Shown: positions 26,176-35,287 of the stretch, piece by piece
Numbering within the stretch: position 1 is the stretch's first letter
Layout of the letters: each line of letters begins with the position of its first letter
From: Microbacterium sp. Root180
Lineage (GTDB): Bacteria > Actinomycetota > Actinomycetes > Actinomycetales > Microbacteriaceae
Length of the DNA stretch: 64,000 bases
Assembly (NCBI RefSeq): GCF_001428485.1
Contig: NZ_LMHS01000003.1
Coordinates: 248,001-312,000 of the forward strand
Direction: 5' to 3'
Translations under genes and position numbers: made by a program
Notes under the pieces: generated by a model
What the model was told of the DNA's origin: nothing
The model's database searches: none
The model's input: only the letters and a program-made list of their open reading frames with translations

Positions 26176-26533
26176 CACGGCGCCGGCCGCCGCACCTGCA
26201 CCCCCTGTCGAGGTGGCCGTGACCCGCACCGGGGGCTTCGCCGGACTCACCAAGCGCTGGCACGCCGAACCGGCCGGCGACGAGGCATCCGTCTGGATCG
26301 ATCTCATCGCGCAGTGCCCGTGGGATGCTCCCGCCGACGTGTCCGCTGCGGTCCGCGTCGATGGTTCCGACGGCCCGCCCCCCGTCGGGGCCGACCGATT
26401 CACGTGGTGGATCCGCGCACGCTGCGGCGAGCAGGACGAGCGCGAGGCGGAACTGCCGGACGATGCGGTGGTCGGAGCCTGGCGCGACCTCGTCGACGCG
26501 GTGCGCGTGTGGAGTCGCTCCGCGAACGGGTGA
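26147..26533 (+). CDS. Emfourin-like inhibitor of the M4 protease
   Basis: 128 residues. The segment VEVAVTRTGGFAGLTKRW (about 21-38) matches the start of emfourin, a protein inhibitor of protealysin encoded beside its target in several bacteria. The gene overlaps the protease gene by 29 bp in another frame, so translation is coupled and the inhibitor is made with the enzyme. No signal peptide is visible. The family call rests on the conserved N-terminal strand region, the small size and the neighbour, so it is good but not certain. Confidence 0.78.
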   Translation: MSEPLSSEADTAPAAAPAPPVEVAVTRTGGFAGLTKRWHAEPAGDEASVWIDLIAQCPWDAPADVSAAVRVDGSDGPPPVGADRFTWWIRARCGEQDEREAELPDDAVVGAWRDLVDAVRVWSRSANG

Positions 26534-26539
26534 CGCCGG

Positions 26540-27157
26540 TCAGCGGCCGAACAGGCCCTTCTTCGGCTTCTTCACGGGCTTGAGCTCCTTCTGCATGTAG
26601 ATCGTGCCGAGCCACCGGCCGAACTTGAACCCGACTCGACCCATGCGCCCGACCTCGACGAAGCCGAGCTTCTCGTGCAGCGCGACCGAGCCCTCGGCGC
26701 CCTTGTCGCTGATGATCGCCACCATCTGGCGGATGCCGTGCTGCTCGGACGCCGCGATGAGCGCGACGAGCAGGGCATGGCCGAGGCCCTTCCCGGTGGC
26801 CGCCTGCCCCAGGTAGATCGAGTTCTCGACCGAGTAGCGGTAGGCGGACTTGCTCGACATCGGCTGCACGAGGGCGTACCCGAGAATCTGCCCGGTGGGC
26901 GACTCGGCCACGAGGAAGGGCAGGTCGAGCTTGCGCAGGAACTCGCGCTTCTCGCGCCACTTGGCCAGCGACCACTTCTTCTCGTCGAACGTCACGACGG
27001 AGTTGGTCACGTAGTAGTTGTAGATCTCGCGGATGTCGGGGATGTCGCCGTCGGCGACGGGCCGGATCTCATAGGAGAACGGGCGCTCCGGCTCGGGGAG
27101 GCGACGCAGGTGCCGCGGCAGCCGCCGGCGGTCGCGATCGTATTCCTCCTCAAGCAT
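26540..27157 (-). CDS. GNAT-family N-acetyltransferase (phosphinothricin/amino acid type)
   Basis: 205 residues. The core (about 28-190) follows the PAT/MnaT pattern: YNYYVTNSVVTFDEKKWS, then YSVENSIYLGQAATGKGLGHALL, where the acetyl-CoA loop lies, then ALHEKLGFVEVG. Related enzymes acetylate the amine of phosphinothricin, methionine sulfoximine or other amino acids. The last 15 residues are very basic (KPVKKPKKGLFGR). Leaderless: TAGGCT (27169-27164, minus strand) ends 6 bp before the ATG. Confidence 0.85.
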   Translation of the reverse strand: MLEEEYDRDRRRLPRHLRRLPEPERPFSYEIRPVADGDIPDIREIYNYYVTNSVVTFDEKKWSLAKWREKREFLRKLDLPFLVAESPTGQILGYALVQPMSSKSAYRYSVENSIYLGQAATGKGLGHALLVALIAASEQHGIRQMVAIISDKGAEGSVALHEKLGFVEVGRMGRVGFKFGRWLGTIYMQKELKPVKKPKKGLFGR

Positions 27158-27166
27158 GCTGCAAGC

Positions 27167-27865
27167 CTACGCTCGGGCGGGGAGGGCCCACTGGACGGGA
27201 GGGGCGCCCCGCTCCGCGAGCAGGGCGTTCGCCCGGGAGAACGGCCGGGACCCGAAGAACCCGCGATGGGCCGACAGCGGCGACGGATGCGGGGACTCGA
27301 TGATCGGCGTCGAACCGAGGAGCGGACGCAGGTTCGCGGCATCCTTCCCCCAGAGGATCGCGACGAGCGGTCCGCCGCGGTCCGCGAGGGTGCGGATCGC
27401 GTGCTCGGTGACCCGCTCCCACCCCCAGCCGCGGTGAGACCCGGGCTGCCCTGGGGTGACCGTCAGCACGCGGTTGAGAAGCATCACGCCCTGATCGCTC
27501 CAGGCCGAGAGGTCGCCGTGGGCGGCACGCGGCACCCCGAGATCGGCCTCGAGCTCCTGGTAGATGTTCGAGAGGCTGCGCGGCAGCGGGCGCACATGCG
27601 GGTCCACCGCGAACGACAGACCGATCGGATGCCCCGGGGTCGGGTACGGATCCTGTCCGACGATGAGCACCCGCACGTCGGACAGCGGGCGCTGGAACGC
27701 CCGGAGCACCCGATCACCCGCCGGGAGGTAGGAGCGACCGGCGGCGACCTCGGCGCGCAGCCGCTCGCCGAGCGTCGCGATGTCGGGCGCGACCGGTTCG
27801 AGGGCGGCCGCCCACTCCGGGTCGACCAGGCCCGCCGCGGCGAGCTCGGACAGCGTCATCGCCAT
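27167..27865 (-). CDS. ung: Uracil-DNA glycosylase (family 1)
   Basis: 232 residues. The catalytic water-activating motif GQDPYP (about 72-77) and the C-terminal [13 protein letters not shown] (about 195-207), which inserts into the minor groove, identify Ung. It removes uracil from DNA to start base-excision repair. I chose the ATG at 27865, which has GGAG 8 bp upstream; the longer open frame lacks one. Its stop lies 10 bp from the acetyltransferase start. Confidence 0.95.
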   Translation of the reverse strand: MAMTLSELAAAGLVDPEWAAALEPVAPDIATLGERLRAEVAAGRSYLPAGDRVLRAFQRPLSDVRVLIVGQDPYPTPGHPIGLSFAVDPHVRPLPRSLSNIYQELEADLGVPRAAHGDLSAWSDQGVMLLNRVLTVTPGQPGSHRGWGWERVTEHAIRTLADRGGPLVAILWGKDAANLRPLLGSTPIIESPHPSPLSAHRGFFGSRPFSRANALLAERGAPPVQWALPARA

Positions 27866-28038
27866 GCGGCGGCTCCGTGTGAGGGCGGGTCGATCGTCTC
27901 GCGCACGCACTCAGACTAGGGCGAACCGACGGGCTTCCACGGGGCACGCGCGGCAGTCTCCGACGCACGCTGCGTCGCGCGACGGCGCGGTCGTCGGAAT
28001 CTGCAGCGGCGACCGGGCGTGGGGGTATTCTCGGGCTC

Positions 28039-29523
28039 GTGACCCGCCCCTCGTCCGCCGTCGACCGCCTGCGCGGCTCCGCCCTCGGCATCACCGCCGG
28101 CCTCATCGGGTGGTTCGTCCTGGTCGAGGTGACCAGCGGTGTGCTGCAGGGCTACTACGTGCCGCTGTTCAGCGACATCGTCGATCAGCTCGGCATCCAC
28201 GACTCCGACGTGAACTGGTTCGAGGCGGCGCAGCTGCTGCTCTCGGCGCTCGTCGTGCCCGTGCTCGCCAAGCTCGGCGACATGTACGGCCACAAGCGCA
28301 TCCTGCTGATCGCGGCGATCCTCACGGCGGGCGCCAGCTGGTGGCTGGTGTTCGCGGGCGACTTCTGGAGCTTCCTGGCCGCGTGGGCGCTGCAGGGCTT
28401 CTACGTCGTGTGGCTTCCGCTCGAGATCGCGCTGATCTTCGAGCGCGGTCGGCGTCAGAACCGCGGCGTCTCGATGACGCGCCGCGCGGCCGGGCTGCTC
28501 GTGGTGGGCCTTCAGGCCGGCGCGATCATCGGCGCCCTCGCCGCCGGGCGCATCTTCACCGCCACGCAGGATCTCACGCTGACGCTCATGGTCCCGGCGA
28601 TCGCGGTGACGCTGGTCTGCTTCGTGATCTGGCTGGCCGTGCCCGAGTCCGAGCCGGTGCGCGGACGGCGACTGGACACGTGGGGATTCGTCATCCTGGC
28701 GATCGGGCTGCTGCTGGTGACGAGTGCGCTCACGTTCCTGCGGCTCAACGGCGCCGGCTTCGCCCCGGTGTGGCTGCTGCTCGCGCTCGGGATCGTCGCC
28801 TTCGTGATCCTCGTGTTCTTCGAGCTGCGTCAGCCCGACCCCGCGATCGACATGCGCGTGCTGCGGCGTCCGGAGATGTGGCCGGTCCAGGCGACGGCGT
28901 TCCTCGTCGGCATCAGCCTGCTGGGTGCGCAGGGTCCGCTCTCGACATACGCGGGCACCGACTCCTCACTCGGCTACGGTCTCGGCCTCGACGCCGAAGC
29001 ACGCTCGTACGTGATCGGCATCTACCTCGTCTCGCTGATCGTCGGCGCGATCCTGTTCGCGGTGACCTCCCGCCGCGCCAACCCCCGAGCGATCCTCATC
29101 GTGGCCTCCGCACTCGTCGGCATCGGCTACGCCCTGTTCATCCCGTTCCACGTCGAGCTGTGGCAGGTGCTGCTCAACCTCTCCATCGCGGGTCTCGGAT
29201 CGGGCGCGCTCGTCGGCGCGCTCCCGGCCGCAGCCGCCGCGGCGGCACCGCACGGCCAGACCGGCATCGCCGCGGCGCTCACCAACACGACGAAGACGAT
29301 CGGCGGCGCGTTCGCCTCGGCCGTGTTCGGTGTCGTCCTGGCCGCGGGCGCGGGCGTGGTCGCAAGCGAGACCGCCGCCTCGCTCGGTGGTTACATGGCC
29401 GTGTGGTCGATCTGCGCCGCCGGCGGATTCCTGGCCGCCGTGCTCCTGTTCTTCGTCCCCAAGGTGGCCTTCGCCGACACCCTCCCCGAGGAAGCGGCAG
29501 AGGCCGGGGCTCAGGTCGTCTAG
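28039..29523 (+). CDS. MFS transporter, 14-helix type
   Basis: 494 residues with about 14 predicted membrane helices, the DHA2-like layout of many drug exporters. The loop LGDMYGHKRILLIAAIL fits the MFS motif A. The substrate is unknown. The GTG start is probably leaderless: TATTCT (28026-28031) ends 7 bp before it. It converges with the AlaX gene across a hairpin region at 29560-29621. Confidence 0.87.
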   Translation: MTRPSSAVDRLRGSALGITAGLIGWFVLVEVTSGVLQGYYVPLFSDIVDQLGIHDSDVNWFEAAQLLLSALVVPVLAKLGDMYGHKRILLIAAILTAGASWWLVFAGDFWSFLAAWALQGFYVVWLPLEIALIFERGRRQNRGVSMTRRAAGLLVVGLQAGAIIGALAAGRIFTATQDLTLTLMVPAIAVTLVCFVIWLAVPESEPVRGRRLDTWGFVILAIGLLLVTSALTFLRLNGAGFAPVWLLLALGIVAFVILVFFELRQPDPAIDMRVLRRPEMWPVQATAFLVGISLLGAQGPLSTYAGTDSSLGYGLGLDAEARSYVIGIYLVSLIVGAILFAVTSRRANPRAILIVASALVGIGYALFIPFHVELWQVLLNLSIAGLGSGALVGALPAAAAAAAPHGQTGIAAALTNTTKTIGGAFASAVFGVVLAAGAGVVASETAASLGGYMAVWSICAAGGFLAAVLLFFVPKVAFADTLPEEAAEAGAQVV

Positions 29524-29559
29524 CGCGAGAGCCCTCCACCCCGGCGGCCGCCCGCTCTG

Positions 29560-29621
29560 CGGAGATCGCCCGTACGACGGAAGCCCTCAGCCCCCGGCAT
29601 CCTCCGAACGACAGATCTCCG
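29560..29621. terminator. Imperfect hairpin between convergent genes
   Basis: CGGAGATC (29560-29567) and GATCTCCG (29614-29621) pair, and the interior pairs further in part (GT.CG..CGGA against TCCG..CG.AC). It lies between the MFS gene and the convergent AlaX gene. It may be a transcription end or another degenerate palindromic element. Confidence 0.45.
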
Positions 29622-29657
29622 GAGTTGCGGCCACGGCAGGATGCTGCCGCCGCCCGG

Positions 29658-30515
29658 TCAGGAAGGCGTCGCGGTGGTGGTCATCACGAGCTCGAGGCCG
29701 CCCTCGACCGCCGTCAGCTCGAACGCCACCGTCACCGCGACGAGCTCCGCGAGCGAGGCGACGTGCGTGCCACCGCAGGGGATGCGGGCCTCGGCGCCGG
29801 GAAGCTCGCACACCCAGGTGCGCCGGTCGGCGAGCGCCGGGCCGTCCGCCTCGATGTGGACGGATCCGCCGGCGGCGATCCATTCGGCGAGGCGACCGTT
29901 CACGCGCTGAGCGAGGCTCGCGAGGTCGTCGAGAGCGGCCGGGTCGAATCCCTTGCGACGCAGCGACTTGCCGATGCGATACACGTCGCGGGAGGCGTCG
30001 GGGAGGATGCGCGATTCCGAGATCGCCAGGGAGTCGAACGCCGGGGCGCCGAGCGCGTCCGCCGGAACGTCCTTGCGCCAGGCGTCGGCGAGAGCGGCGT
30101 CGAGGGCGAGCGAGGCGAGGTGGCAGGCCGTATGACCGGCTGAGAGTGCGGCGCGGTGCTCCGCGTCGACGTGGACCTCGACATCCGCTCCCTCGTCCGG
30201 ACCGGCGCCGTCGACGACGTGAGCGACCACGAAGGTCCAGCCCTCGGTGCCGGTGCGCACGGGCACGTCGGGTCCGAGGTGGAGATCACCGCCGTCGGTG
30301 GCTCCCACGACGGCGTCCACGACCTCGAACACGCGACCGCCCGAACGCAGCGTCCCCCGGTCTGCGGGCTGGTCTGGCCACGCCGTGTCCACCGGGTGGA
30401 AGGCCGTCGAGTCCAGCACGATCGCCGTGCGACCGTCGCCGGCCTCGGCGACGTGCACGACCGTTCCCGTGGAGGTCACGGCTCCCGCCGGATAGGTGAT
30501 CGACGTCGGATTCAT
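29658..30515 (-). CDS. AlaX-like alanyl-tRNA editing protein
   Basis: 285 residues resembling free-standing AlaX editing domains, which hydrolyse mischarged Ser- or Gly-tRNA(Ala). The zinc-binding residues are present: HTACH (His-x-x-x-His, about 168-172) and CGGTH (Cys-x-x-x-His, about 255-259). The N-terminal 90 residues form the beta-barrel-like part of AlaRS-related proteins. The ATG overlaps the stop of the SDR gene by 4 bp. Whether it is active on tRNA cannot be judged. Confidence 0.85.
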   Translation of the reverse strand: MNPTSITYPAGAVTSTGTVVHVAEAGDGRTAIVLDSTAFHPVDTAWPDQPADRGTLRSGGRVFEVVDAVVGATDGGDLHLGPDVPVRTGTEGWTFVVAHVVDGAGPDEGADVEVHVDAEHRAALSAGHTACHLASLALDAALADAWRKDVPADALGAPAFDSLAISESRILPDASRDVYRIGKSLRRKGFDPAALDDLASLAQRVNGRLAEWIAAGGSVHIEADGPALADRRTWVCELPGAEARIPCGGTHVASLAELVAVTVAFELTAVEGGLELVMTTTATPS

Positions 30516-31306
30516 GCGTGCGGCACCCCGTCGATGCGGGGACGCAGCGGTCCCCGGGCGAGCAGGTGCTGTGCGGACTGGGCCACCGGGCGCATGGTCA
30601 CGAGGTCGAGGTTGACGTGTCCGGGCGCCTCGAGCGCGTACGCGATCACGTCGGCGACGTCCTCGGCGGTGAGCGGAGCCTCGACTCCGGCGTACACGCG
30701 CTCCGCGGCGGCGGTGTCGCCGCCGAGGCGGTTGGCGGTGAACTCGTCGGTGTGGACCATGCCCGGCGCGATCTCGATGACGCGGATGGGTTCGCCGTTG
30801 AGCTCGAGGCGCAGCGCGTGGGCGATCATCGCCTCCGCGGCTTTCGCAGCGTTGTAGCCGGAGCCGCCGGCGTACGCGGTCTGCGCCGCGGTCGAGGTCA
30901 CGAAGAGCGTGTCGGCGTGCCCGTCCTGCGCGGCCGCGCGTCGCAGCTGCGGGAGCAGCGCGGCCACCAGGCGCTGCGCCGAGAGCACGTTGACGTCGAA
31001 CATCCACTGCCAGTCGGCGACTCGGCCGTCCTCGACGCGGTCGGCGCCGCGCGCACCGCCGGCCACGTGCACGAGCGAGTGCACCGGCCCCAGGTCCTCG
31101 AGGAACGCGGCGAGCGCCTCGACGTCGGCGTCGGAGGTCAGATCGGCCGCGAAGGCCACCGCACCGGTCTCGGCTTCGAGCTCCGCCAGCCGGTCGGCGC
31201 GACGGGCCACGGCCACGACCTCCCACCCGCGGGTGCGCAGCGCCCGCGCGGTCGCCTCCCCGATTCCCGAGCTCGCCCCGGTCACCACTGCACGTCTGAT
31301 CGTCAT
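30512..31306 (-). CDS. SDR-family oxidoreductase
   Basis: 264 residues of the classical short-chain dehydrogenase/reductase type. The dinucleotide-binding TGASSGIG (about 9-16) and the catalytic YNAAK (Tyr-x-x-x-Lys, about 151-155) are both present, with the serine about 13 residues earlier. NADP is likely because basic residues (ARRADR) follow the second strand. The substrate is unknown; it resembles YdfG-type serine/3-hydroxy acid dehydrogenases. It is coupled to the AlaX gene by a 4-bp overlap, a pairing that may hint at serine metabolism. Confidence 0.87.
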   Translation of the reverse strand: MTIRRAVVTGASSGIGEATARALRTRGWEVVAVARRADRLAELEAETGAVAFAADLTSDADVEALAAFLEDLGPVHSLVHVAGGARGADRVEDGRVADWQWMFDVNVLSAQRLVAALLPQLRRAAAQDGHADTLFVTSTAAQTAYAGGSGYNAAKAAEAMIAHALRLELNGEPIRVIEIAPGMVHTDEFTANRLGGDTAAAERVYAGVEAPLTAEDVADVIAYALEAPGHVNLDLVTMRPVAQSAQHLLARGPLRPRIDGVPHA

Positions 31307-31454
31307 GCCTCCACGCTACCCACGCGGCGCCCGGCGCGCCGACGCCGGACGTTACGTCACATTTCCGCCTCGTTGTTGACACGGCGCGGCATCCGTACTG
31401 TCGATCCGGTCGGGACATTCCGCCCTCGACCACCCGAACCCGCAGGAGCACACG

Positions 31455-32777
31455 ATGTCCGCACCCGAGAACTGGCGCTTCGAGACCAAGCAGATCCACT
31501 CCGGCGCTCAGCCCGATCCGGTGACGAAGGCTCGTGCGACCCCGATCTACCAGACCACCTCCTACGTGTTCGACAACGCCGACCACGCCGCGAACCTCTT
31601 CGCGCTGGCCGAGTTCGGCAACATCTACACGCGTATCCAGAACCCCACGCAGGCCGTGGTCGAGGAGCGCCTCGCCGCGCTCGAGGGCGGCACCGGTGCC
31701 CTTCTCGTCGCGAGCGGCCAGGCCGCGTCGACCTTCGCGATCCTCAACATCGCCGAGGCGGGCGACCACATCGTGTCGTCGAGCTCGATCTACGGCGGCA
31801 CCTACAACCTCTTCAAGTACACGCTCGCCAAGCTCGGCATCGAGACCACGTTCGTCGAGAACCAGGACGACCCCGCCGAGTGGCGCGCCGCGGTGCGCCC
31901 GAACACCAAGCTCTTCTTCGCCGAGACGATCGGCAACCCGAAGATCAACGTGCTCGACATCCGGTCGATCGCCGATGTCGCCCATGAGAGCGGCATCCCG
32001 CTGATCGTCGACAACACCATCGCGACGCCGTACCTGATCAAGCCGTTCGAGCACGGCGCCGACATCGTCATCCACTCGGCGACGAAGTTCCTCGGCGGCC
32101 ACGGCACCACCATCGGCGGCGTCATCGTCGACGGCGGCACCTTCGAGTGGTCGAAGAACGTCGACAAGTTCCCGGGCCTCACCGAGCCCGACCCGTCGTA
32201 CCACGGCGCGTCGTACACGGCGGCGGTCGGCGACGGTCTCGCGTACATCATCAAGGCCCGCGTGCAGCTGCTGCGCGACCTGGGCGCCGCGATCTCGCCG
32301 AACAGCGCCTGGCTGCTCATCCAGGGCATCGAGACGCTGTCGCTGCGCGTCGAGCGTCACGTCCAGAACGCGCAGGACACGGCCGAATGGCTCGAGAACC
32401 ACGAGGACGTCGCCTCGGTGAACTACTCGGGGCTCCCGACGTCGCCCTGGTACGCCGCGGCCAACAAGTACGCCCCCAAGGGCGTCGGTGCGGTGCTGTC
32501 GTTCGAGCTCAAGGGCGGAGTCGAGGCCGGGCGCGAGTTCGTCAACTCGCTCACCCTCTTCAGCCACCTCGCCAACATCGGCGACGTGCGCTCGCTCGTC
32601 ATCCACCCGGCGTCGACCACGCACTCGCAGCTCACGCCCGAACAGCAGCTCACCACCGGCGTCACGCCGGGCCTGGTGCGCCTGTCGCTGGGTCTCGAGA
32701 ACATCGACGACCTGAAGGCCGACCTCGAGCAGGCGCTTGCCGCCGCACGGCGCGTGTCGGAGGCCGCTCGCGCCTGA
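31455..32777 (+). CDS. metY: O-acetylhomoserine aminocarboxypropyltransferase (O-acetylhomoserine sulfhydrylase)
   Basis: 440 residues of the Cys/Met PLP-dependent family. The Schiff-base lysine is in HSATKFLGGHGTTIGG (about 198-213). The length and the N-terminal ETKQIHSGAQPD match MetY, which makes homocysteine from O-acetylhomoserine and sulfide. AGGAG precedes the ATG. A TTGACA box lies at 31376-31381, but the best -10 (TACTGT, 31396-31401) is only 14 bp away. Its partner metX is about 2.6 kb downstream. A strong terminator follows at 32791-32831. Confidence 0.95.
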   Translation: MSAPENWRFETKQIHSGAQPDPVTKARATPIYQTTSYVFDNADHAANLFALAEFGNIYTRIQNPTQAVVEERLAALEGGTGALLVASGQAASTFAILNIAEAGDHIVSSSSIYGGTYNLFKYTLAKLGIETTFVENQDDPAEWRAAVRPNTKLFFAETIGNPKINVLDIRSIADVAHESGIPLIVDNTIATPYLIKPFEHGADIVIHSATKFLGGHGTTIGGVIVDGGTFEWSKNVDKFPGLTEPDPSYHGASYTAAVGDGLAYIIKARVQLLRDLGAAISPNSAWLLIQGIETLSLRVERHVQNAQDTAEWLENHEDVASVNYSGLPTSPWYAAANKYAPKGVGAVLSFELKGGVEAGREFVNSLTLFSHLANIGDVRSLVIHPASTTHSQLTPEQQLTTGVTPGLVRLSLGLENIDDLKADLEQALAAARRVSEAARA

Positions 32778-32790
32778 CCTCGGTTTCACG

Positions 32791-32831
32791 ACAGCGGATG
32801 CCTCGACTCGACCGGTCGAGGCATCCGCTGT
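32791..32831 (+). terminator. Strong terminator after metY
   Basis: Perfect 17-bp arms (32791-32807 and 32815-32831) with a 7-base loop, followed by TTGTGCGT. It stands 13 bp after the metY stop and also faces the end of the convergent toroid-protein gene. Confidence 0.8.
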
Positions 32832-32885
32832 TTGTGCGTCGTGGTGTCCGGTGCACGCGTAGCCGGGTCAGCCGTGTCAGGCGGG

Positions 32886-33827
32886 TCAGGCGGCGTCCCA
32901 CCACCGCAGGACCCGAAGGGCGCGCAGGGTGACCCAACGGCTCGGGAACCCGTCGTGCTCGCCGTCGAGCGAGAAGAGCGTCGGCCCCTCGTGGTGGTTC
33001 TCGAACGGGAAGAGCCCGTTGTCGAGCCGCTTGGCGCGGATGAGCTCGACCGCCTCGGCGCAGCGCGGGTCGCGCTCCGGGCGCGCGAGCCGGAAGTAGT
33101 CGAGCGCCCGCAGCACGTCGTAGAACCAGCGCCCGGGAACGGAGGTCATGGTGAATCGCGGATCGACGATCGCGCCGTCGGTCTTGCGGCGGAACAGTCG
33201 CCGCTCCAGCAGGTACTCCTCTCCCCGGCGCCGCGCGTCGCGCACCGCGTCGCTGCCGCCGGATGCCTGCTCCCATGCCCACAGCCCCTCGATCGCGCAG
33301 ATCGTCGAGTGGAACGAGCCCGGCGTCGCGGCATCCTCTTCCCAGCAGTTCCAGCCCCCGTCGGCGTGCTGAGTGGCGAGGATCGTGTCGGCGATGCGAC
33401 CGGCATCCTGCCCGAAGTACGCACCCGAGGTGAGCGCGATGCCGTTGATGCACGGTTCGGCCTCGCCCTCGAAGTAGAGCTCGCCGTTGTACTCCCAGCG
33501 CACGTTGTCGCGCACCAGGCGCACGGCGCGCTCGACCTCGGGCGCAGCGGGGTCGATGCCGAACTCCGTGAGCGACTGAAGGGAGAAGTGCGTCGCCGTC
33601 CACGCGTCGTAGAACGGGCGCGACTCGTCGACCCAGCCCGGGCGGTACGTGCCGCCGTCCCACCGGCCGTCGTCGGCCTGCTCGGCGAGCATGCGGGCAC
33701 CCCACCCCTCGGTCGCGACCTTCGCCCGCTCGGCCGCCACCTCGTCGGGCGCGGCGTCGGTGAGGTCGCGCATCACCTGCCAGCGGATCGAGGGGTCGCC
33801 GCTCATGAGGTACTCGATGACGTCCAT
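32886..33827 (-). CDS. Small alpha/alpha-toroid protein (squalene-cyclase/prenyltransferase-like fold)
   Basis: 313 residues with repeats of the QW type: QADDGRWDGG (about 54-63), QHADGGWNCWEE (about 151-162) and further degenerate units. The layout recalls terpene cyclase or prenyltransferase beta subunits, but the protein is half the size of squalene-hopene cyclase and shows no DxDD acid motif. A glycan- or lipid-related or structural role is possible; I cannot name one. Leaderless start: TAGCAT (33840-33835, minus strand) ends 7 bp before the ATG at 33827. It is divergent from the DUF2332 gene. Confidence 0.72.
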   Translation of the reverse strand: MDVIEYLMSGDPSIRWQVMRDLTDAAPDEVAAERAKVATEGWGARMLAEQADDGRWDGGTYRPGWVDESRPFYDAWTATHFSLQSLTEFGIDPAAPEVERAVRLVRDNVRWEYNGELYFEGEAEPCINGIALTSGAYFGQDAGRIADTILATQHADGGWNCWEEDAATPGSFHSTICAIEGLWAWEQASGGSDAVRDARRRGEEYLLERRLFRRKTDGAIVDPRFTMTSVPGRWFYDVLRALDYFRLARPERDPRCAEAVELIRAKRLDNGLFPFENHHEGPTLFSLDGEHDGFPSRWVTLRALRVLRWWDAA

Positions 33828-33885
33828 GCCACGCATGCTAGACCGGCCCGGCGACACCGCCCCGCCGAGCTCGTAGGGTGACCCC

Positions 33886-34905
33886 ATGGGCACCGATCAG
33901 CGCGAGCAGATCGCCACCACTTACGACGACTTCGGACGCCGGTGGGCGCGCGGCACGTCGCCCCTGTACGAGGACTGGGCACTGGGCATCTCACAGGATC
34001 CGGAGATGCTTGCACGGCTCGCCGCGCTCCCCCGCGCCAAGCAGCAGCCCAACCTCGTGTTCGCCGCGGCGCGCTGGGAGGGTGCCCCGCTCAGCCCGTA
34101 CCACGAGGTGCGCCCCTGGCTGCTCGAGCACTGGGACCGGATCGCCGCGACCGGCGCCGCCCGCACGGTCCAGACGAACGAGGCGAACCGCTGCGCGACC
34201 TGGCTTCCGCCGCTCGCGCGCCTCGGGGGCCCGGTCGCCCTCCTCGAGGTCGGCGCGGCCGCCGGCCTCTGCCTCTTCCCCGACCGCTACAGCGTCGACT
34301 ACGCCACCCCCTCCGGGATCCGCCGCGTCGATCCTCTGGACGGCCCGAGCGACGTCGCGCTGTCGTGCCGCGTCGATGGCGAGGCATCCGTCCCCGCACA
34401 TCACCCCGACGTCGTCTCGCGCCGCGGGATCGACCTCGACCCGATCGATGCGGGCGATCCCGACGCCGTCGACTGGCTGACCACCCTCGTGTGGCCCGGT
34501 CCCGACCACGACGCCCGGGTGTCGCGGCTGCGCGCGGCCGCCGCGATCGTCGCGGCCGATCCGCCCGTCATCGAGCGCGGCGACCTGCGCGAGAAGGTGA
34601 CGGATGCCGCGGCCGCCGCACCCGCGGATGCCACCGTCGTCGTCTTCCACAGCGCCGTCCTGCTGTATCTCGACGCCGAGGGTCGCCGCGAGTTCGCCGA
34701 CCTCATGGCCGGGCTCGGGGACCGGATCGGGCGGCGCGTGGTGTGGCTGTCGAACGAGACGCTCGGCACGCTGCCCGAGATCGATGCGCGCGTCCCGGCG
34801 GGGACGGCCACCGACCACCGCTTCGTGCAGACGTGGGACGCCCGGCCGATCGCCCTGGCCGGACAGCACGGCGCGACGTACGAGACGGCGCCGTTCCGCG
34901 GCTGA
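33886..34905 (+). CDS. DUF2332 domain-containing protein
   Basis: 339 residues matching the actinobacterial DUF2332 family, of unknown function. Conserved segments include VQTNEANRCATWLPPLARL, VALLEVGAAAGLCL and VVVFHSAVLLYL, a pattern recalling Rossmann-type methyltransferase folds (EVGAxAG at the SAM-site position). Methyl transfer is only a suggestion. Leaderless: TAGGGT (33874-33879) ends 6 bp before the ATG. The start codons of this gene and the divergent toroid gene are only about 58 bp apart, so the two promoters share one short stretch. Confidence 0.8.
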   Translation: MGTDQREQIATTYDDFGRRWARGTSPLYEDWALGISQDPEMLARLAALPRAKQQPNLVFAAARWEGAPLSPYHEVRPWLLEHWDRIAATGAARTVQTNEANRCATWLPPLARLGGPVALLEVGAAAGLCLFPDRYSVDYATPSGIRRVDPLDGPSDVALSCRVDGEASVPAHHPDVVSRRGIDLDPIDAGDPDAVDWLTTLVWPGPDHDARVSRLRAAAAIVAADPPVIERGDLREKVTDAAAAAPADATVVVFHSAVLLYLDAEGRREFADLMAGLGDRIGRRVVWLSNETLGTLPEIDARVPAGTATDHRFVQTWDARPIALAGQHGATYETAPFRG

Positions 34906-34997
34906 TCCGCCGTTGCGGGTTTGAGCCGTCGCCGCGCGGTCGGCCTAACCCCGCGCCGCCGGCCGGCGTCGGCGAACCCCGCCCGGCCGCCTCGCGC

Positions 34998-35287
34998 GAA
35001 CCCCGCGCCGCAGCGCGGTGTCGGCCGTACCCCGCGCGGCCGCCCGGCGCGTCGAAAACCGAGGAGAATCGCCGGCCGAAGGCTCGGGTCCGGGGTCGAA
35101 CCCGCCGTTTTTTCCTCCGTTCTCGACGCGTATCAGTAGGGCCCCCCGGTGTCGGCCGAACCCCGCGCGGCCGCCCCGCGCGAACCCCGCGCCGCAGCGC
35201 GGTGTCGGCCGAACCTCGCGCGGCCGCCCGGCGCGAACCCCGCGCCGCAGCGCGGTGTCGGCCGAACCTCGCGCGGCCGCCCGGCGC
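34998..35287. repeat. 53-bp GC-rich tandem repeats
   Basis: Units 35182-35234 and 35235-35287 are identical. A third unit (34998-35050) differs at two positions, and a partial copy lies at 35149-35181. Each complete unit contains the self-complementary GCGCCGCAGCGCGG. They alternate with two hairpin elements in the 504-bp gap before metX. Confidence 0.9.
35048..35130. repeat. Intergenic palindromic element, GAGAACG family (copy 2a)
   Basis: Arms 35048-35068 and 35110-35130 (21 bp, imperfect) flank about 41 bp. The same element recurs at 35285-35366. The arm core is CGTCGAAAAC against GTTCTCGACG. Confidence 0.85.

Noticed and set aside
31402..31454. Possible SAM riboswitch before metY
   Set aside because: The leader between the likely promoter and the ribosome site is only about 50 bp, and no SAM-I, SAM-II or SAM-IV core could be recognised.
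29658..32789. 1043-codon minus-strand open frame spanning AlaX to metY
   Set aside because: Only its last 285 codons match a protein (AlaX). The rest is antisense to metY and out of frame in the SDR gene, and AlaX has its own coupled ATG.
32886..33827. Terpene biosynthesis cluster around the toroid protein
   Set aside because: No prenyl synthase, oxidase or DxDD-containing cyclase lies nearby; the neighbours are methionine genes and DUF2332.
34998..35287. Tandem repeats resembling a CRISPR array
   Set aside because: The 53-bp units are directly abutting or nearly so, have no unique spacers of constant size, are GC-rich, and no cas gene is near.
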